From: a virus
Virus record (IMG/VR): IMGVR_UViG_3300025141_010453
Span: 30,013 to 94,012 of that record
Length of the DNA: 64,000 bases
Direction: 5' to 3' (one strand)
Numbering within the stretch: position 1 is the stretch's first letter; each line of letters begins with the position of its first letter. Below are positions 16,480 through 25,380 of the stretch, in pieces. The position numbers were made by a program, and so were the translations under genes. Under the pieces are notes generated by a model that saw only the letters and a list, made by a program, of their open reading frames with translations, had not been told where the DNA came from and ran no database searches.

Positions 16480-17262
16480 GTGATAATTTCTAAAATACTA
16501 GGAGGCCTAGGGAACCAAATGTTTCAATATGCATACGCTAGAAATCTATCAATAGTAAATGGTACTAATTTCTATTTAGATACCACATTTTATAATAACC
16601 AAACAGGGGTCACACCTAGAGAATTTACTTTATCTAAATTTCCTAATATTACTATGAACTTAGATATCCCCCAATCTTTACCTTCTTTAACAACAATAAC
16701 AGATAATTTTATATATGACCCAAATAATATCCCCACAGAAAATTCTTTACTAAGTGGGTATTGGCAAAGCGAGAAATACTTTAAACCATCTAAAGATGTT
16801 ATAATTCAGGATTTTTCACTAGATTCTATAACACACAAAAAATTAACCACAAAATACCCAAAAATTAATGGTAATAATATATCATTACATATTAGAAGAG
16901 GGGATTATCTACACCAAACTGATTTTCACCCAGTACAGAGTATAGATTACTATAAAAAAGCTTTAGATATATTAGGTGACTATGACAATATTTTTGTGTT
17001 TTCGGATGATATACCGTGGTGTAAGGATAATCTTACTTTTAATAATATGGTATTTGTAGAAGGTAATGTAGATATTGAGGATTTGTGGTTGATGTCTTTA
17101 TGTGAGAAAAATATAATCGTTAACTCCTCTTTCAGTTGGTGGGGTGCTTACTTAAATACTTCTGAAAATAAGATGGTGGTCACGCCTAGTCAATGGTTTG
17201 GTCCTCGTGCTGGTTTAAGCGCGAATGATATCATACCGGATGAATGGCATAAAATTAATTAA
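16480..17262 (+). CDS. GT11 alpha-1,2-fucosyltransferase-family glycosyltransferase
   Basis: A 260-residue canonical GT11 enzyme starting at GTG. ILGGLGNQMFQYAYARNLS, LHIRRGDYL (the HxRRxD GDP-binding motif), VFSDDIPWCK and VNSSFSWWGAYLN are all present. The family transfers L-fucose from GDP-L-fucose. In this cluster a GDP-mannose 3,5-epimerase-like gene lies two genes downstream, so GDP-L-galactose, which differs from GDP-L-fucose only at C6, could be the natural donor (inference). Confidence 0.9.
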   Translation: MIISKILGGLGNQMFQYAYARNLSIVNGTNFYLDTTFYNNQTGVTPREFTLSKFPNITMNLDIPQSLPSLTTITDNFIYDPNNIPTENSLLSGYWQSEKYFKPSKDVIIQDFSLDSITHKKLTTKYPKINGNNISLHIRRGDYLHQTDFHPVQSIDYYKKALDILGDYDNIFVFSDDIPWCKDNLTFNNMVFVEGNVDIEDLWLMSLCEKNIIVNSSFSWWGAYLNTSENKMVVTPSQWFGPRAGLSANDIIPDEWHKIN

Positions 17263-17273
17263 AAAAATAAATT

Positions 17274-17519
17274 ATGAATTTTAAAAAACTTAAAGAACTA
17301 ACTATACAATACCCAAATAATCAAGAATTGGCTGAGGTAATAAGAAATATGGTACGAGATGAAGAAGAAACTGTACTTAATACAGATTCTCCTTATATTT
17401 ACGAAAGGAATCCTGATACTGGAGAAATTTTTAGAAGAAAGTGTGGTGATTATGATTCCCCTAGGGAGTGTATCAATCCAGAAATAAACTCAGTACCATA
17501 TATAAAATATGAAAAATAA
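17274..17519 (+). CDS. Small protein of unknown function
   Basis: An 81-residue protein, not recognised. It begins with a predicted helix (FKKLKELTIQYPNNQELAEVIRNMV) and continues with an acidic stretch and a tail containing two cysteines (CGDYDSPRECINPE). It overlaps the epimerase gene by 11 nt, so it is translated from the same transcript. Confidence 0.6.
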   Translation: MNFKKLKELTIQYPNNQELAEVIRNMVRDEEETVLNTDSPYIYERNPDTGEIFRRKCGDYDSPRECINPEINSVPYIKYEK

Positions 17520-18510
17520 AAGAATTATAGTACTAGGTGCGGGTGGTTTTATCGGGGGCCACCTATGTAATAAATTACAAAAAGAAGGCCATTGGGTTAG
17601 AGGTGTAGACATTAAAAGACATGAGTACTTTGATAAAGTAGGTGATGAATTTATTTTAGGTGACTTAACTGACCCTAAAGTTGTGGAGTTGGTAATCGAA
17701 GAAAATATAGATGAGGTATATCAGTTGGCAGCAGATATGGGGGGTGCTGGTTATATTTTTACTGGAGAAAATGATGCAAATGTTATGCATAATTCTGCTT
17801 TAATAAATTTAAATGTGGCTTATGAGAGTGTGAAAAAGAGTGTTGGGAAGGTGTTCTACTCTTCTTCAGCGTGTATATACCCAGAATATAACCAACTAGA
17901 CCCAACTAACCCTAACTGTAGTGAAGATTCGGCTTATCCAGCTAATCCTGATTCTGAGTACGGCTGGGAGAAGTTATTTAGTGAAAGACTGTACCTCTCT
18001 TTTATGAGAAATCATGGTTTAAATATTAGAATAGCCAGATTCCATAATATATTTGGGCCACAAGGTGCATGGACCAATGGGAAAGAAAAAGCCCCTGCAG
18101 CAATGTGTAGAAAAGTTTCTGACGCTCAAGAAGGAGACAGTATAGAAGTGTGGGGTGATGGTTTACAAACACGTTCTTTTCTTTATATAGATGAATGTCT
18201 GGAAGCAGTGGATAGACTTATGAGGTCAGACTTTAGTGAACCTGTTAATATTGGTTCTGAAGAAATGATAAATATAAATGACTTTGCTCAATTGGTTATT
18301 AATATGTCTGGTAAAAATCTATCAATAAACAATATTTACGGACAAGAATTCATTAATAAGTATGGATTTGCGTGCCCACAAGGAGTAAGAGGTAGAAATT
18401 CTGACAACACATTTTATTACGAAAAAATTGGGTGGCGCGTATCTAGACCTTTAAATGAAGGAATGGAACAAACATACAAGTGGATTAATTCTGTAAATAA
18501 AAAAGTTTAA
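17509..18510 (+). CDS. GDP-mannose 3,5-epimerase-like SDR enzyme
   Basis: A 333-residue extended SDR. VLGAGGFIGGHLC is the NAD loop. VYQLAADMGGAGYIFTGEND closely follows the GDP-mannose 3,5-epimerase signature (QLAADMGGMGFI). YSSSACIYPEYNQ carries the catalytic Ser plus the ACIYPE block, and SEYGWEKLFSE has YxxxK. The enzyme inverts C3 and C5 of GDP-D-mannose, giving GDP-L-galactose or GDP-L-gulose. It is the last sugar-nucleotide gene of the cluster, immediately before phoH. Confidence 0.88.
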   Translation: MKNKRIIVLGAGGFIGGHLCNKLQKEGHWVRGVDIKRHEYFDKVGDEFILGDLTDPKVVELVIEENIDEVYQLAADMGGAGYIFTGENDANVMHNSALINLNVAYESVKKSVGKVFYSSSACIYPEYNQLDPTNPNCSEDSAYPANPDSEYGWEKLFSERLYLSFMRNHGLNIRIARFHNIFGPQGAWTNGKEKAPAAMCRKVSDAQEGDSIEVWGDGLQTRSFLYIDECLEAVDRLMRSDFSEPVNIGSEEMININDFAQLVINMSGKNLSINNIYGQEFINKYGFACPQGVRGRNSDNTFYYEKIGWRVSRPLNEGMEQTYKWINSVNKKV

Positions 18511-19257
18511 ATGGGAAAGAGGAGTAAAAAGTTAAGTAGAGAAGAGCAAGCGGAAGTAGAAGAGTGGATTTATCAAAATAACACTGAAGAAACTAGAATG
18601 ACGGACACTATGACTATTCGTGTTAAGTGTAAAACAGAAAATCAGAAATCGTTAGTTAACGCAATTAAAGAAAAAGAAGTTATCATATGTTCAGGTCCGG
18701 CTGGTACCGGTAAAACATTTCTTGCTTGTGCAGAAGCATTAAAATTAATTAAACGGTTCGCTAAATATAGAAAAATTGTAATAGTAAAATCGGTAACAAC
18801 ACTCAAAAACGAAGAAATTGGTTTTTTAAAAGGAAATTTACGTGAAAAAATGGAACCTTTTATGTTTTCTTTTGTACACAACTTTGAGAAGTTAGTTGGG
18901 CAGGCTATAACATCTAGATTAAGAGAGTTAAAAACTATCGAGGAAATACCTATAGCGTATATGCGAGGAATTAATTTAGATAGGTCAATAATCATTGTGG
19001 ATGAAGCACAAAATATATCTCAAGAAAATATGAGAACTATAATGACGCGATTAGGAAAAGATTCAAAAATGATATTTTTAGGAGATGAAAGACAACAAGA
19101 TTCTAAAGGTAAAAATGGGTTGACCTTTTTGATGAACCACTTTGCTGATATAGAAGAAATAGGCTGTATACAATTTACCAAGGCAGATGTTGTAAGAAAC
19201 CCTTTAATAGCGAAGATAGAAAGAGTATTTGATTCTTTACAAAAAGTAAAACAATAA
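18511..19257 (+). CDS. phoH: PhoH-family ATPase
   Basis: A 248-residue P-loop ATPase. CSGPAGTGKTFLA (about residues 60-72) is Walker A, SIIIVDEAQNIS is Walker B, and FLGDERQQD is the sensor region; these are characteristic of PhoH. The first 30 residues are a charged extension. PhoH is among the most frequent auxiliary genes of marine phages. Its biochemical role is unsettled; RNA-related and phosphate-stress roles have been proposed. It follows the epimerase without a gap and may be cotranscribed with the sugar genes. Confidence 0.93.
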   Translation: MGKRSKKLSREEQAEVEEWIYQNNTEETRMTDTMTIRVKCKTENQKSLVNAIKEKEVIICSGPAGTGKTFLACAEALKLIKRFAKYRKIVIVKSVTTLKNEEIGFLKGNLREKMEPFMFSFVHNFEKLVGQAITSRLRELKTIEEIPIAYMRGINLDRSIIIVDEAQNISQENMRTIMTRLGKDSKMIFLGDERQQDSKGKNGLTFLMNHFADIEEIGCIQFTKADVVRNPLIAKIERVFDSLQKVKQ

Positions 19258-19269
19258 TTAAATTTAGAT

Positions 19270-19842
19270 ATGGTAATTAGTATAAGTATAAATGGTGTTA
19301 TAAGAGATGTATTATCTAGGTTTGAGCATGTGTATGAAAAATATAATGGTAAAGAGGTACTTTCTCCAGTTATAACCCCTAATTTAATGGAATACGTGGA
19401 ATTTAAGGATGCTGAGGAATTATTAGAATTTTTATATGATGAAGCACCTATGGAAATATTTGGGCAGGCTAAAGAAATAGAAAATAATATAATTTCTTAC
19501 CTTGGGGAACTTTACAAAGAAATGCCTAATAACTATATATTAAAAATAGTTAGTGACGACTTTGGAAAAGCGAAACCTGCAACCTTCTGGTTTTTAGCTA
19601 AATATGGGGTTGTATGTGATGAAATTATTTTCTACACCACAAAAACTATAAATACCCTTTGGGAAAACACTGATATCTTTATAACATCAGATAGTGATAT
19701 TATAAAGTCTAAACCAAAAGATAAAAAATTGATAATCGTAGATAAATGTTATAATGAAAATATGGTTAGTGATTTGAGAATAAAAAGTATAAAAGAAATA
19801 AAATCATTTGAGGATGCCTATAAAGAAAGTATTGTCGTCTAG
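19270..19842 (+). CDS. HAD-like protein lacking the catalytic aspartates
   Basis: A 190-residue protein. The N-terminus ISISINGVIRDVLSRFEHVYEKY aligns with phage 5'-nucleotidase-like HAD proteins, which begin D-x-D-G-V-I-R-D. Here the two aspartates are Ser and Asn. TDIFITSDSDIIKSKP and KKLIIVDKCYNE mirror the late HAD motifs. It is probably a non-enzymatic relative or a structural or regulatory derivative. Lies 12 nt after phoH and overlaps the next small gene. Confidence 0.5.
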   Translation: MVISISINGVIRDVLSRFEHVYEKYNGKEVLSPVITPNLMEYVEFKDAEELLEFLYDEAPMEIFGQAKEIENNIISYLGELYKEMPNNYILKIVSDDFGKAKPATFWFLAKYGVVCDEIIFYTTKTINTLWENTDIFITSDSDIIKSKPKDKKLIIVDKCYNENMVSDLRIKSIKEIKSFEDAYKESIVV

Positions 19843-20110
19843 TAATCTGAAACTCAAAGTAGGTTCAGAACATCTTTACTTTGATGTTGATGAATTTATG
19901 AACAATGTAGGAGTATTGTCTAAGGATAATAAGACTATGGAAATAAATCTGCCTAAATTTGAATTTTTTAAAGCTATGGTAGATACAACATGTGGAATTG
20001 TAGAAGATATTGATGAGACTTTGGGGGTCGTTTCAATGAACAAGCTACCTCTATCTTACAAATTAGCTTTAAACACATTAATAAAATATAATATAATTAA
20101 AAAACTATAA
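19814..20110 (+). CDS. Small protein of unknown function
   Basis: A 98-residue protein, not recognised. The ATG at 19814 is preferred over a TTG two codons earlier; it overlaps the upstream gene by 29 nt. The sequence alternates charged and hydrophobic residues, with no signal peptide or membrane segment. A glycosyltransferase gene begins 2 nt after it. Confidence 0.55.
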   Translation: MPIKKVLSSSNLKLKVGSEHLYFDVDEFMNNVGVLSKDNKTMEINLPKFEFFKAMVDTTCGIVEDIDETLGVVSMNKLPLSYKLALNTLIKYNIIKKL

Positions 20111-20112
20111 TT

Positions 20113-21180
20113 ATGGAGACGGAAAAACAATTATCCCAGTTAAAAGCTGGATTAAATAAAATGGAAAATAAAGAAGCTAAAATTTATTTTTTAACTCAAG
20201 ATACTGAAGGTCGTGCAATTGCTTCAGTAAATTTAAATTATCAATATGTAAAATATCTAAATGAAGCGGGCTACAACGCTTATATTCTTTATGAGAAAAA
20301 AGATTATAAGGGTGTTGGTGACTGGTTATCTAACGAATATGTTAATTTACCTCATGCAAATATAGAGGATGGTGAATTAAAAGTTGGGCCACAAGATTTT
20401 GTGGTGATACCTGAACTATATAGTCATGTATTGGAACAGATAAAGGATATGCCTTGTTCTAAAATAATCCTATGTCAAGCATATGATTATATTTTAGAAA
20501 CTTTACCTCCGGGGTTTGGGTGGATTAATTATGGGATTAGAAAATGTATTACTACTACAGAATCACAAAAAGAATATATTAAAAACCTATTTCCCAATAT
20601 AGAAACTACTATAATACAGCCTTCTTTCCCGGACTATTTTAAGCCCACAAAAAAACCTAAAAATCCAATGGTTGCTATACATACTAGAGACCCTAGAAAC
20701 ACTATGAAAATAATTAAAGAATTTTATATAAAAAATCCACAATTTAAATGGATTACATTCCGAGATATGAGAAATATGAGTAGAGAAGAATTTGCTAAAA
20801 TATTGAGTGAATCATGTGTGTCTGTTTGGGTAGATAGAATTAGTGGTTTTGGAACATTCCCTATGGAATCTATGTTATGTAAAACACCTGTAATCGGGTC
20901 CCTCCCAATACTAAAGCCTGATTGGTTAACTCAAGATAATGGGTTATGGACAATGGATGAATCTAAACTAGTTGAAGTTTTGGGTAACTATATTAAAACT
21001 TGGTTGGAGGGAAGTGTTCCCGTTGAGTTATACGCTAAGATGGAAGAAACGGTTAGTGTATTTTCTGAAGATAAGGAACGTGATTCATTAGTTTCTTACT
21101 TTAAAACTTTATTTGATGAAAAAACACAGGAATTTAAAAATTCCATAAATAAACTAACACCTGTTGGTGCAAACGCTTAA
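20113..21180 (+). CDS. GT-B glycosyltransferase (GT4-like)
   Basis: A 355-residue GT-B-like protein. IYFLTQDTEGRAIASVNLNY opens the first Rossmann domain. MVAIHTRDPRNTMKIIKEF and the late SVWVDRISGFGTFPMESMLCKTPVIG match the donor-binding domain of GT4 enzymes, including the G-F-G-x-x-P-x-E-x-x-x-x-x-x-P-V-I pattern that holds the E-x7-E-like site. With the next GT2 gene it forms a pair lying between phoH and the late sigma gene, outside the main sugar cluster. That could mean it glycosylates virion proteins (inference). Confidence 0.8.
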   Translation: METEKQLSQLKAGLNKMENKEAKIYFLTQDTEGRAIASVNLNYQYVKYLNEAGYNAYILYEKKDYKGVGDWLSNEYVNLPHANIEDGELKVGPQDFVVIPELYSHVLEQIKDMPCSKIILCQAYDYILETLPPGFGWINYGIRKCITTTESQKEYIKNLFPNIETTIIQPSFPDYFKPTKKPKNPMVAIHTRDPRNTMKIIKEFYIKNPQFKWITFRDMRNMSREEFAKILSESCVSVWVDRISGFGTFPMESMLCKTPVIGSLPILKPDWLTQDNGLWTMDESKLVEVLGNYIKTWLEGSVPVELYAKMEETVSVFSEDKERDSLVSYFKTLFDEKTQEFKNSINKLTPVGANA

Positions 21181-21184
21181 AATT

Positions 21185-21982
21185 ATGAATAATACAGATA
21201 TAACAGTTATATTACCTATACATGATGTGTCCGGTAAATTTAATGAATGGTTTCCTAAAGCCATTAAAAGTTTAGAACAATCTCAAGTAAAGCCCGGTAA
21301 CTTACTATTAATATGTGCTGAGAATAAAGATAATAAAAATTTTATGGAATCTTGGGTCGCTCCTGAGGGCATTTCTACTAAAATTTTATATAATGATGGT
21401 GAAAGTGATTATTGTAGCCAAATTAATTTTGGTGTTACCAATACTGAAACAGAATTTTTCTCTATATTAGAATATGATGATGAATATTCTAATATTTGGT
21501 TTAAACAATTTAATGAGTATGTTGCCTACTATGATGAGGTGGATTTATTTTTTCCTTTAGTAGTAGATACAGATGAGAATGGTCAATTTATTGGTTTTAC
21601 CAATGAAGCGTTATGGGCTATGGGTTTTTCTGAAGATTTGGGTTATTTAGATAATAATACTTTATTAAAGTATCAAAATTTTCAAGTTAGTGGAATGATT
21701 ATGAGAAAAAGTAAATTCGAGGAAGTTGGTGCCCTAAAACCATCTGTGAAATTAACTTTTAATTACGAGTTTTTACTTCGTGCTACTTATAACGATACTA
21801 TTATTATGACCATACCAAAAGTTGGCTATAAACATACCAATCAAAGAACTAATTCTTTATTCTGGGAATACAAATTTAATAAAGATAAACAGTTAAGTCC
21901 CGACGAAGCTAAATTCTGGGTTGATTTGGCAAAGAAAGAATACTTTTTTACTACCGATAGAAAAGTACAATATGATGGATAA
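21185..21982 (+). CDS. Family 2 (GT-A) glycosyltransferase
   Basis: About 265 residues from ATG 21185; an earlier GTG at 21164 would overlap the previous gene. ITVILPIHDVSGKFNEWFP is the GT2 N-terminal strand, FFSILEYDDEYSNIWF contains the YDDE metal motif, and VSGMIMRKSKFEEVGALKPS is the usual acceptor-side signature. Its TAA overlaps the ATG of the sigma factor gene (TAATG), so the two are coupled. Confidence 0.85.
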   Translation: MNNTDITVILPIHDVSGKFNEWFPKAIKSLEQSQVKPGNLLLICAENKDNKNFMESWVAPEGISTKILYNDGESDYCSQINFGVTNTETEFFSILEYDDEYSNIWFKQFNEYVAYYDEVDLFFPLVVDTDENGQFIGFTNEALWAMGFSEDLGYLDNNTLLKYQNFQVSGMIMRKSKFEEVGALKPSVKLTFNYEFLLRATYNDTIIMTIPKVGYKHTNQRTNSLFWEYKFNKDKQLSPDEAKFWVDLAKKEYFFTTDRKVQYDG

Positions 21983-22686
21983 TGGGCCGAAAACCATTAA
22001 ATAAACAATATTTTGGTCCTCCACAAGAAGAAGCTGTAAGAGTATTTTTAACTGCAACTACGTGGGACGAAAAAAATACTGTTTACAATACCTTTTTACG
22101 TGACCCCCTAACAAAAATGATTGATAGTATCATTAGACGTTACCGCTTGTATCGACCAAATATGGAGTTTCGAGAGATGCATGTAGATACCTTATCATTT
22201 TTAGTAACTAAAATGGAAAAATTTAAACCCGCTAAAGGTAAAAAAGCTTATTCGTACTTTGGTACCATCTGTAAAAACTATCTTATGGGTCAGATTATGA
22301 AAGACAATAGAGATAGAAATAGAAAAATCTCTTATGAAGATATATCTCATCATCTCGAACAACGTGAAGATATGAGTTATACTATGTTCAATGATGATGA
22401 GTTACCATTAGAGGGAATAATTATTAAACTTGTGTCTGAAATAAAAGGATTTATTTCTAATAATAGATTAAGTATTAACGAAGAAAAGGTTGGGTACTGT
22501 TTAATCGATGTGTTTGATAATTATAAAACTATCTTTATAGCGGGAAAAGGTAATAAATTTAATAAGAATATCATTTTATACCAATTACGTGAAATGAGTG
22601 GTCTCACTACTAAAGAGATTAGGTCCGCTTTAAAACCTTATAAAAACATTTATCAAGATATTCTAGTTTCTCTAGTAAATAAGTAA
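21982..22686 (+). CDS. Late-transcription sigma factor, T4 gp55-like
   Basis: A 234-residue protein. The central segment FKPAKGKKAYSYFGTICKNYLMGQI corresponds to the sigma region 2 core seen in gp55-type phage factors (aromatic and basic residues for -10 binding). It is preceded by DPLTKMIDSIIRRYRLYRPN, and a C-terminal helical region (LREMSGLTTKEIRSALKPY) resembles an HTH. It should bind host RNA polymerase and direct late transcription. The repeated TATTTATA motif upstream of virion genes in this window is its candidate target. It is placed directly before the first virion genes. Confidence 0.8.
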   Translation: MGRKPLNKQYFGPPQEEAVRVFLTATTWDEKNTVYNTFLRDPLTKMIDSIIRRYRLYRPNMEFREMHVDTLSFLVTKMEKFKPAKGKKAYSYFGTICKNYLMGQIMKDNRDRNRKISYEDISHHLEQREDMSYTMFNDDELPLEGIIIKLVSEIKGFISNNRLSINEEKVGYCLIDVFDNYKTIFIAGKGNKFNKNIILYQLREMSGLTTKEIRSALKPYKNIYQDILVSLVNK

Positions 22687-22691
22687 TTAGA

Positions 22692-22699
22692 TATTTATA
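22692..22699 (+). promoter_or_regulatory. Late promoter motif TATTTATA, 3 nt before ATG 22703
   Basis: The sequence reads gaTATTTATAggtATG. It is one of about 17 copies (some ending TT) found on the sense strand ahead of virion and late genes in this window. T4 late promoters read TATAAATA; this phage shows the reverse complement in the coding direction. With only 3 nt to the start codon, transcription would begin at or inside the ATG, or this copy may serve internal initiation. Confidence 0.5.
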
Positions 22700-22702
22700 G
22701 GT

Positions 22703-23080
22703 ATGCCTAGACCTAAAAGAAAACAAATAAAATTAACCCACGAAAGTGCTGTTTCTCTTATGCAAGAAATATATAATGAATGCGTAGAGCAACGTACTAC
22801 CGCTATCCGTATACAAAATAAAATGATTGGCTTTATGCACGAAGCTGCGGATATGGCTTTAATAGGGCCTGTTTTAAAAGAACAACAAAAAATAATAGAT
22901 TCCTCTATAGATAAAAAATTACAATTATCTAAACTCCTAGCTACTATAGTTTCTAAAAATTTAGAAAATTCTCAAATGGGTACCATATTAGGAGAGGATA
23001 TTAAAGAGTCTATAAATGAATTATTGCATAAATCTGCAGAAGACGATTCTAATGATACCAATATAAAATATAAAATGTAA
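22703..23080 (+). CDS. Small helical protein, probable virion or assembly protein
   Basis: A 125-residue protein, not recognised. It starts with a basic segment (MPRPKRKQIKL) followed by long helices rich in Glu, Gln and Lys and ends with an acidic tail. TAATG overlap with the next large gene couples them. First gene after the late sigma factor with a late motif at its start, so it is likely a structural or head-assembly factor. Confidence 0.6.
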   Translation: MPRPKRKQIKLTHESAVSLMQEIYNECVEQRTTAIRIQNKMIGFMHEAADMALIGPVLKEQQKIIDSSIDKKLQLSKLLATIVSKNLENSQMGTILGEDIKESINELLHKSAEDDSNDTNIKYKM

Positions 23081-25191
23081 TGTCTGAGTCAATACAGGTC
23101 CAAAAAGATATATTTGGTCAAATTCAAGGTCTTTTAGCTTTCTTAGATACTACAGAAGAAAAGAAAAATAGAGAGAATTTAGAAGCCTGGAAAAATACTC
23201 TGGAATCATTAAGAGAAATTACCAGTAATCCGTTGCCTTTTCTTTTAGAATTACTTAAAGTATTAAAACAAAAAAAATCTAATGAAAAAAAGGGAGCCAA
23301 AGCAAAAAAAATGCGTGCGGCAAAACGTAAAAAAAGACGTGGACAAAAAAATAAAACTGAAGATGGAAAATATAAGGAAACTAAAAAATCTTTTGCTGAA
23401 AAATTTCATTTAGATGTATCTGCAGATGTTTGGTTAAGAGTTCTTAATCAAATTATTAAAGAATCCATTATAGCTACTATCCCTAAAATTGATGATATCC
23501 TTTTCGAAGAAATAATTGCTGCTTTTAATTGTGATTTATCTATGTTGGTACCTGTAGCTGGGGATGGATTAAATGGCCCAATAGTTATTAATATTTCTGC
23601 AGTAGACCAACTAAAGCAATTATTTAACGACCCTGGTAGTCCTGTTGGGAGGTATATGTACGAACAATTCGGATTACAGGGTACTTCTTACCCACCTGGT
23701 CCTACCTCATACCCAGTTAATAGATTTTTAAGAGATATCACCTTTAATAATGGTGCACTTGTCAATCCTGGAGCACCCTCAAATAGACAAACAATATATG
23801 GAAGAAGTGGAAGGGCTTTATTTGATATTCAAGCCGCGAGTAACCAATTTACTATATGGCCGTATTATAAAGTGGATTTGATTACCCCAAATGCACAAAC
23901 TCCTGGTTCCGCTCCTGCAGCTGGTGTTCCTGGTGCGACAAAATTTACATTTGTAGAATTCTTAAAAGATTATTTTGGTAATGTTCGTCTTATAGAGATA
24001 CAAAATTTCTTAGGTGCCTTAATGGAAATTCTTACTGGTTTTATGAGTGTAAGAAATAAGAACTTTAGTATTGAAAACCTGTTGGGTCTACAAAAATTAA
24101 TGGCTTCAATAAATAAGATGTTAGAATCTTGTGATGGTATGGATATGCATACCTCTACAGATGCGGTAGATAAATTATCCGAACTTTATGATGATGATAG
24201 TTTCTTTGAGTTTACCGCGGAAGAGATGAGAAATATAGAAATTGAAACTCAAAAGAAATCAGAAAATGTTATTAGTTTACTTAGTTGTGGTGTTGTAGAT
24301 GTTCCAGTAGATAATGAATTATTAGATGAAGGATGTGACGCTATTTTAGCAACATTTAACAAAGATGAACAGTTGAAACGATTTGATTTGGTGTTACAGC
24401 AATTTGCAAGTACGTCAGCTAAAAAACATGGATTTGAAATAGATTTGGGTACTATATCGTTACCAGCAGAAATAGATTTTAAAGAAAATTTAATAAAAAA
24501 GTTGCCTCAAATTTTAGTATATTCCATTTTAAATCCAAAAGCAGTATTACCAATTGTATTAACAGCTCAACTATTAAATCAAAATGGTACTATACCAACA
24601 GGAGTTGATATGTTTGCTAGAATATTTAAACGAGTAATCATACGAGTAGTTAAAGCTTTCTTAGCAGAAGTAGCTAGAAGAATTTTAGCTTTAGTTAAAG
24701 AAATATTATTAAGATATCTAAAAGAGTTGATTAAACGAAAGTTAGATGAAATGAATAAAAAGAAAATTCGTATGATTAAAAAATTAATCGATATATTATT
24801 TCCTTTAATCATAGCATTACAAGAAGCAACAAGTTGTAAAGAAATATATAATATATTATTGGCGGCATTGGCTGCTAATATGCCAGATATTCCTTTTGGT
24901 GTTCCACCATTTTTAGTTTCTGCAGCTAGACTGAGACCTGGCACAAGTTCTTTAGGTGCCTTTGAAAAGCTCATCGATAAACTTCAATCCCAAGGCATAC
25001 CTATAGGCGATATGCCAGATGGGTCACCTAATCTTTTCATGTTATCGCAGTTTGCTTTAATACAGTCTATGGATGAAGAGAGAACAGATAATGGTGCAGC
25101 TCAAGGAGTTATAATGAATGGGCAAGTAATAAATGCAGTTGGGGGTGGATTAATTAAACCGTTCACTAGGACAGATAGTATTTTAAAATAA
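23080..25191 (+). CDS. Large virion protein, function unknown
   Basis: A 703-residue protein, not recognised. Residues about 65-110 are extremely basic (KKGAKAKKMRAAKRKKRRGQKN), as in DNA- or RNA-contacting or self-assembly segments. A Pro/Gly-rich middle (TSYPPGPTSYPVN; LVNPGAPSNRQ) is followed by long helices (about 515-590) with alternating Arg/Lys and aliphatic residues, then a Gly/Asn-rich tail. It lies upstream of the gp5-like baseplate protein, so a baseplate or tail role is likely. Confidence 0.55.
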   Translation: MSESIQVQKDIFGQIQGLLAFLDTTEEKKNRENLEAWKNTLESLREITSNPLPFLLELLKVLKQKKSNEKKGAKAKKMRAAKRKKRRGQKNKTEDGKYKETKKSFAEKFHLDVSADVWLRVLNQIIKESIIATIPKIDDILFEEIIAAFNCDLSMLVPVAGDGLNGPIVINISAVDQLKQLFNDPGSPVGRYMYEQFGLQGTSYPPGPTSYPVNRFLRDITFNNGALVNPGAPSNRQTIYGRSGRALFDIQAASNQFTIWPYYKVDLITPNAQTPGSAPAAGVPGATKFTFVEFLKDYFGNVRLIEIQNFLGALMEILTGFMSVRNKNFSIENLLGLQKLMASINKMLESCDGMDMHTSTDAVDKLSELYDDDSFFEFTAEEMRNIEIETQKKSENVISLLSCGVVDVPVDNELLDEGCDAILATFNKDEQLKRFDLVLQQFASTSAKKHGFEIDLGTISLPAEIDFKENLIKKLPQILVYSILNPKAVLPIVLTAQLLNQNGTIPTGVDMFARIFKRVIIRVVKAFLAEVARRILALVKEILLRYLKELIKRKLDEMNKKKIRMIKKLIDILFPLIIALQEATSCKEIYNILLAALAANMPDIPFGVPPFLVSAARLRPGTSSLGAFEKLIDKLQSQGIPIGDMPDGSPNLFMLSQFALIQSMDEERTDNGAAQGVIMNGQVINAVGGGLIKPFTRTDSILK

Positions 25192-25195
25192 AATT

Positions 25196-25378
25196 ATGAG
25201 TGAATTTTTTAAAGAATATAAAGAAAAATCTAATGATGAAATTCTAGATGTTATGCAAACTCTTAAAGAGGAATTTGAAAAAACAAAATTACTTATTGTA
25301 GAATTAAGTTATCATATAGAAACTACGGAGCGTAAATTTAACCTCTTAAACGATGAAATGAAAAAAAGAAAGGGCTAA
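25196..25378 (+). CDS. Short coiled-coil protein
   Basis: A 60-residue, highly charged protein (FFKEYKEKSNDEILDVMQ to the C-terminal MKKRKG). The heptad spacing of Leu/Ile/Val suggests a single coiled coil. It sits 4 nt after the large virion gene and 2 nt before the baseplate-like gene, so it is cotranslated and may act as a chaperone or linker. Confidence 0.6.
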   Translation: MSEFFKEYKEKSNDEILDVMQTLKEEFEKTKLLIVELSYHIETTERKFNLLNDEMKKRKG

Positions 25379-25380
25379 AT

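Noticed and set aside
1-18510. Bacterial capsule locus contaminating a phage assembly
   Set aside because: The genes run without a break into phoH and the late sigma factor with the same strand, overlaps and A+T-rich style; coverage data would be needed to exclude it fully.
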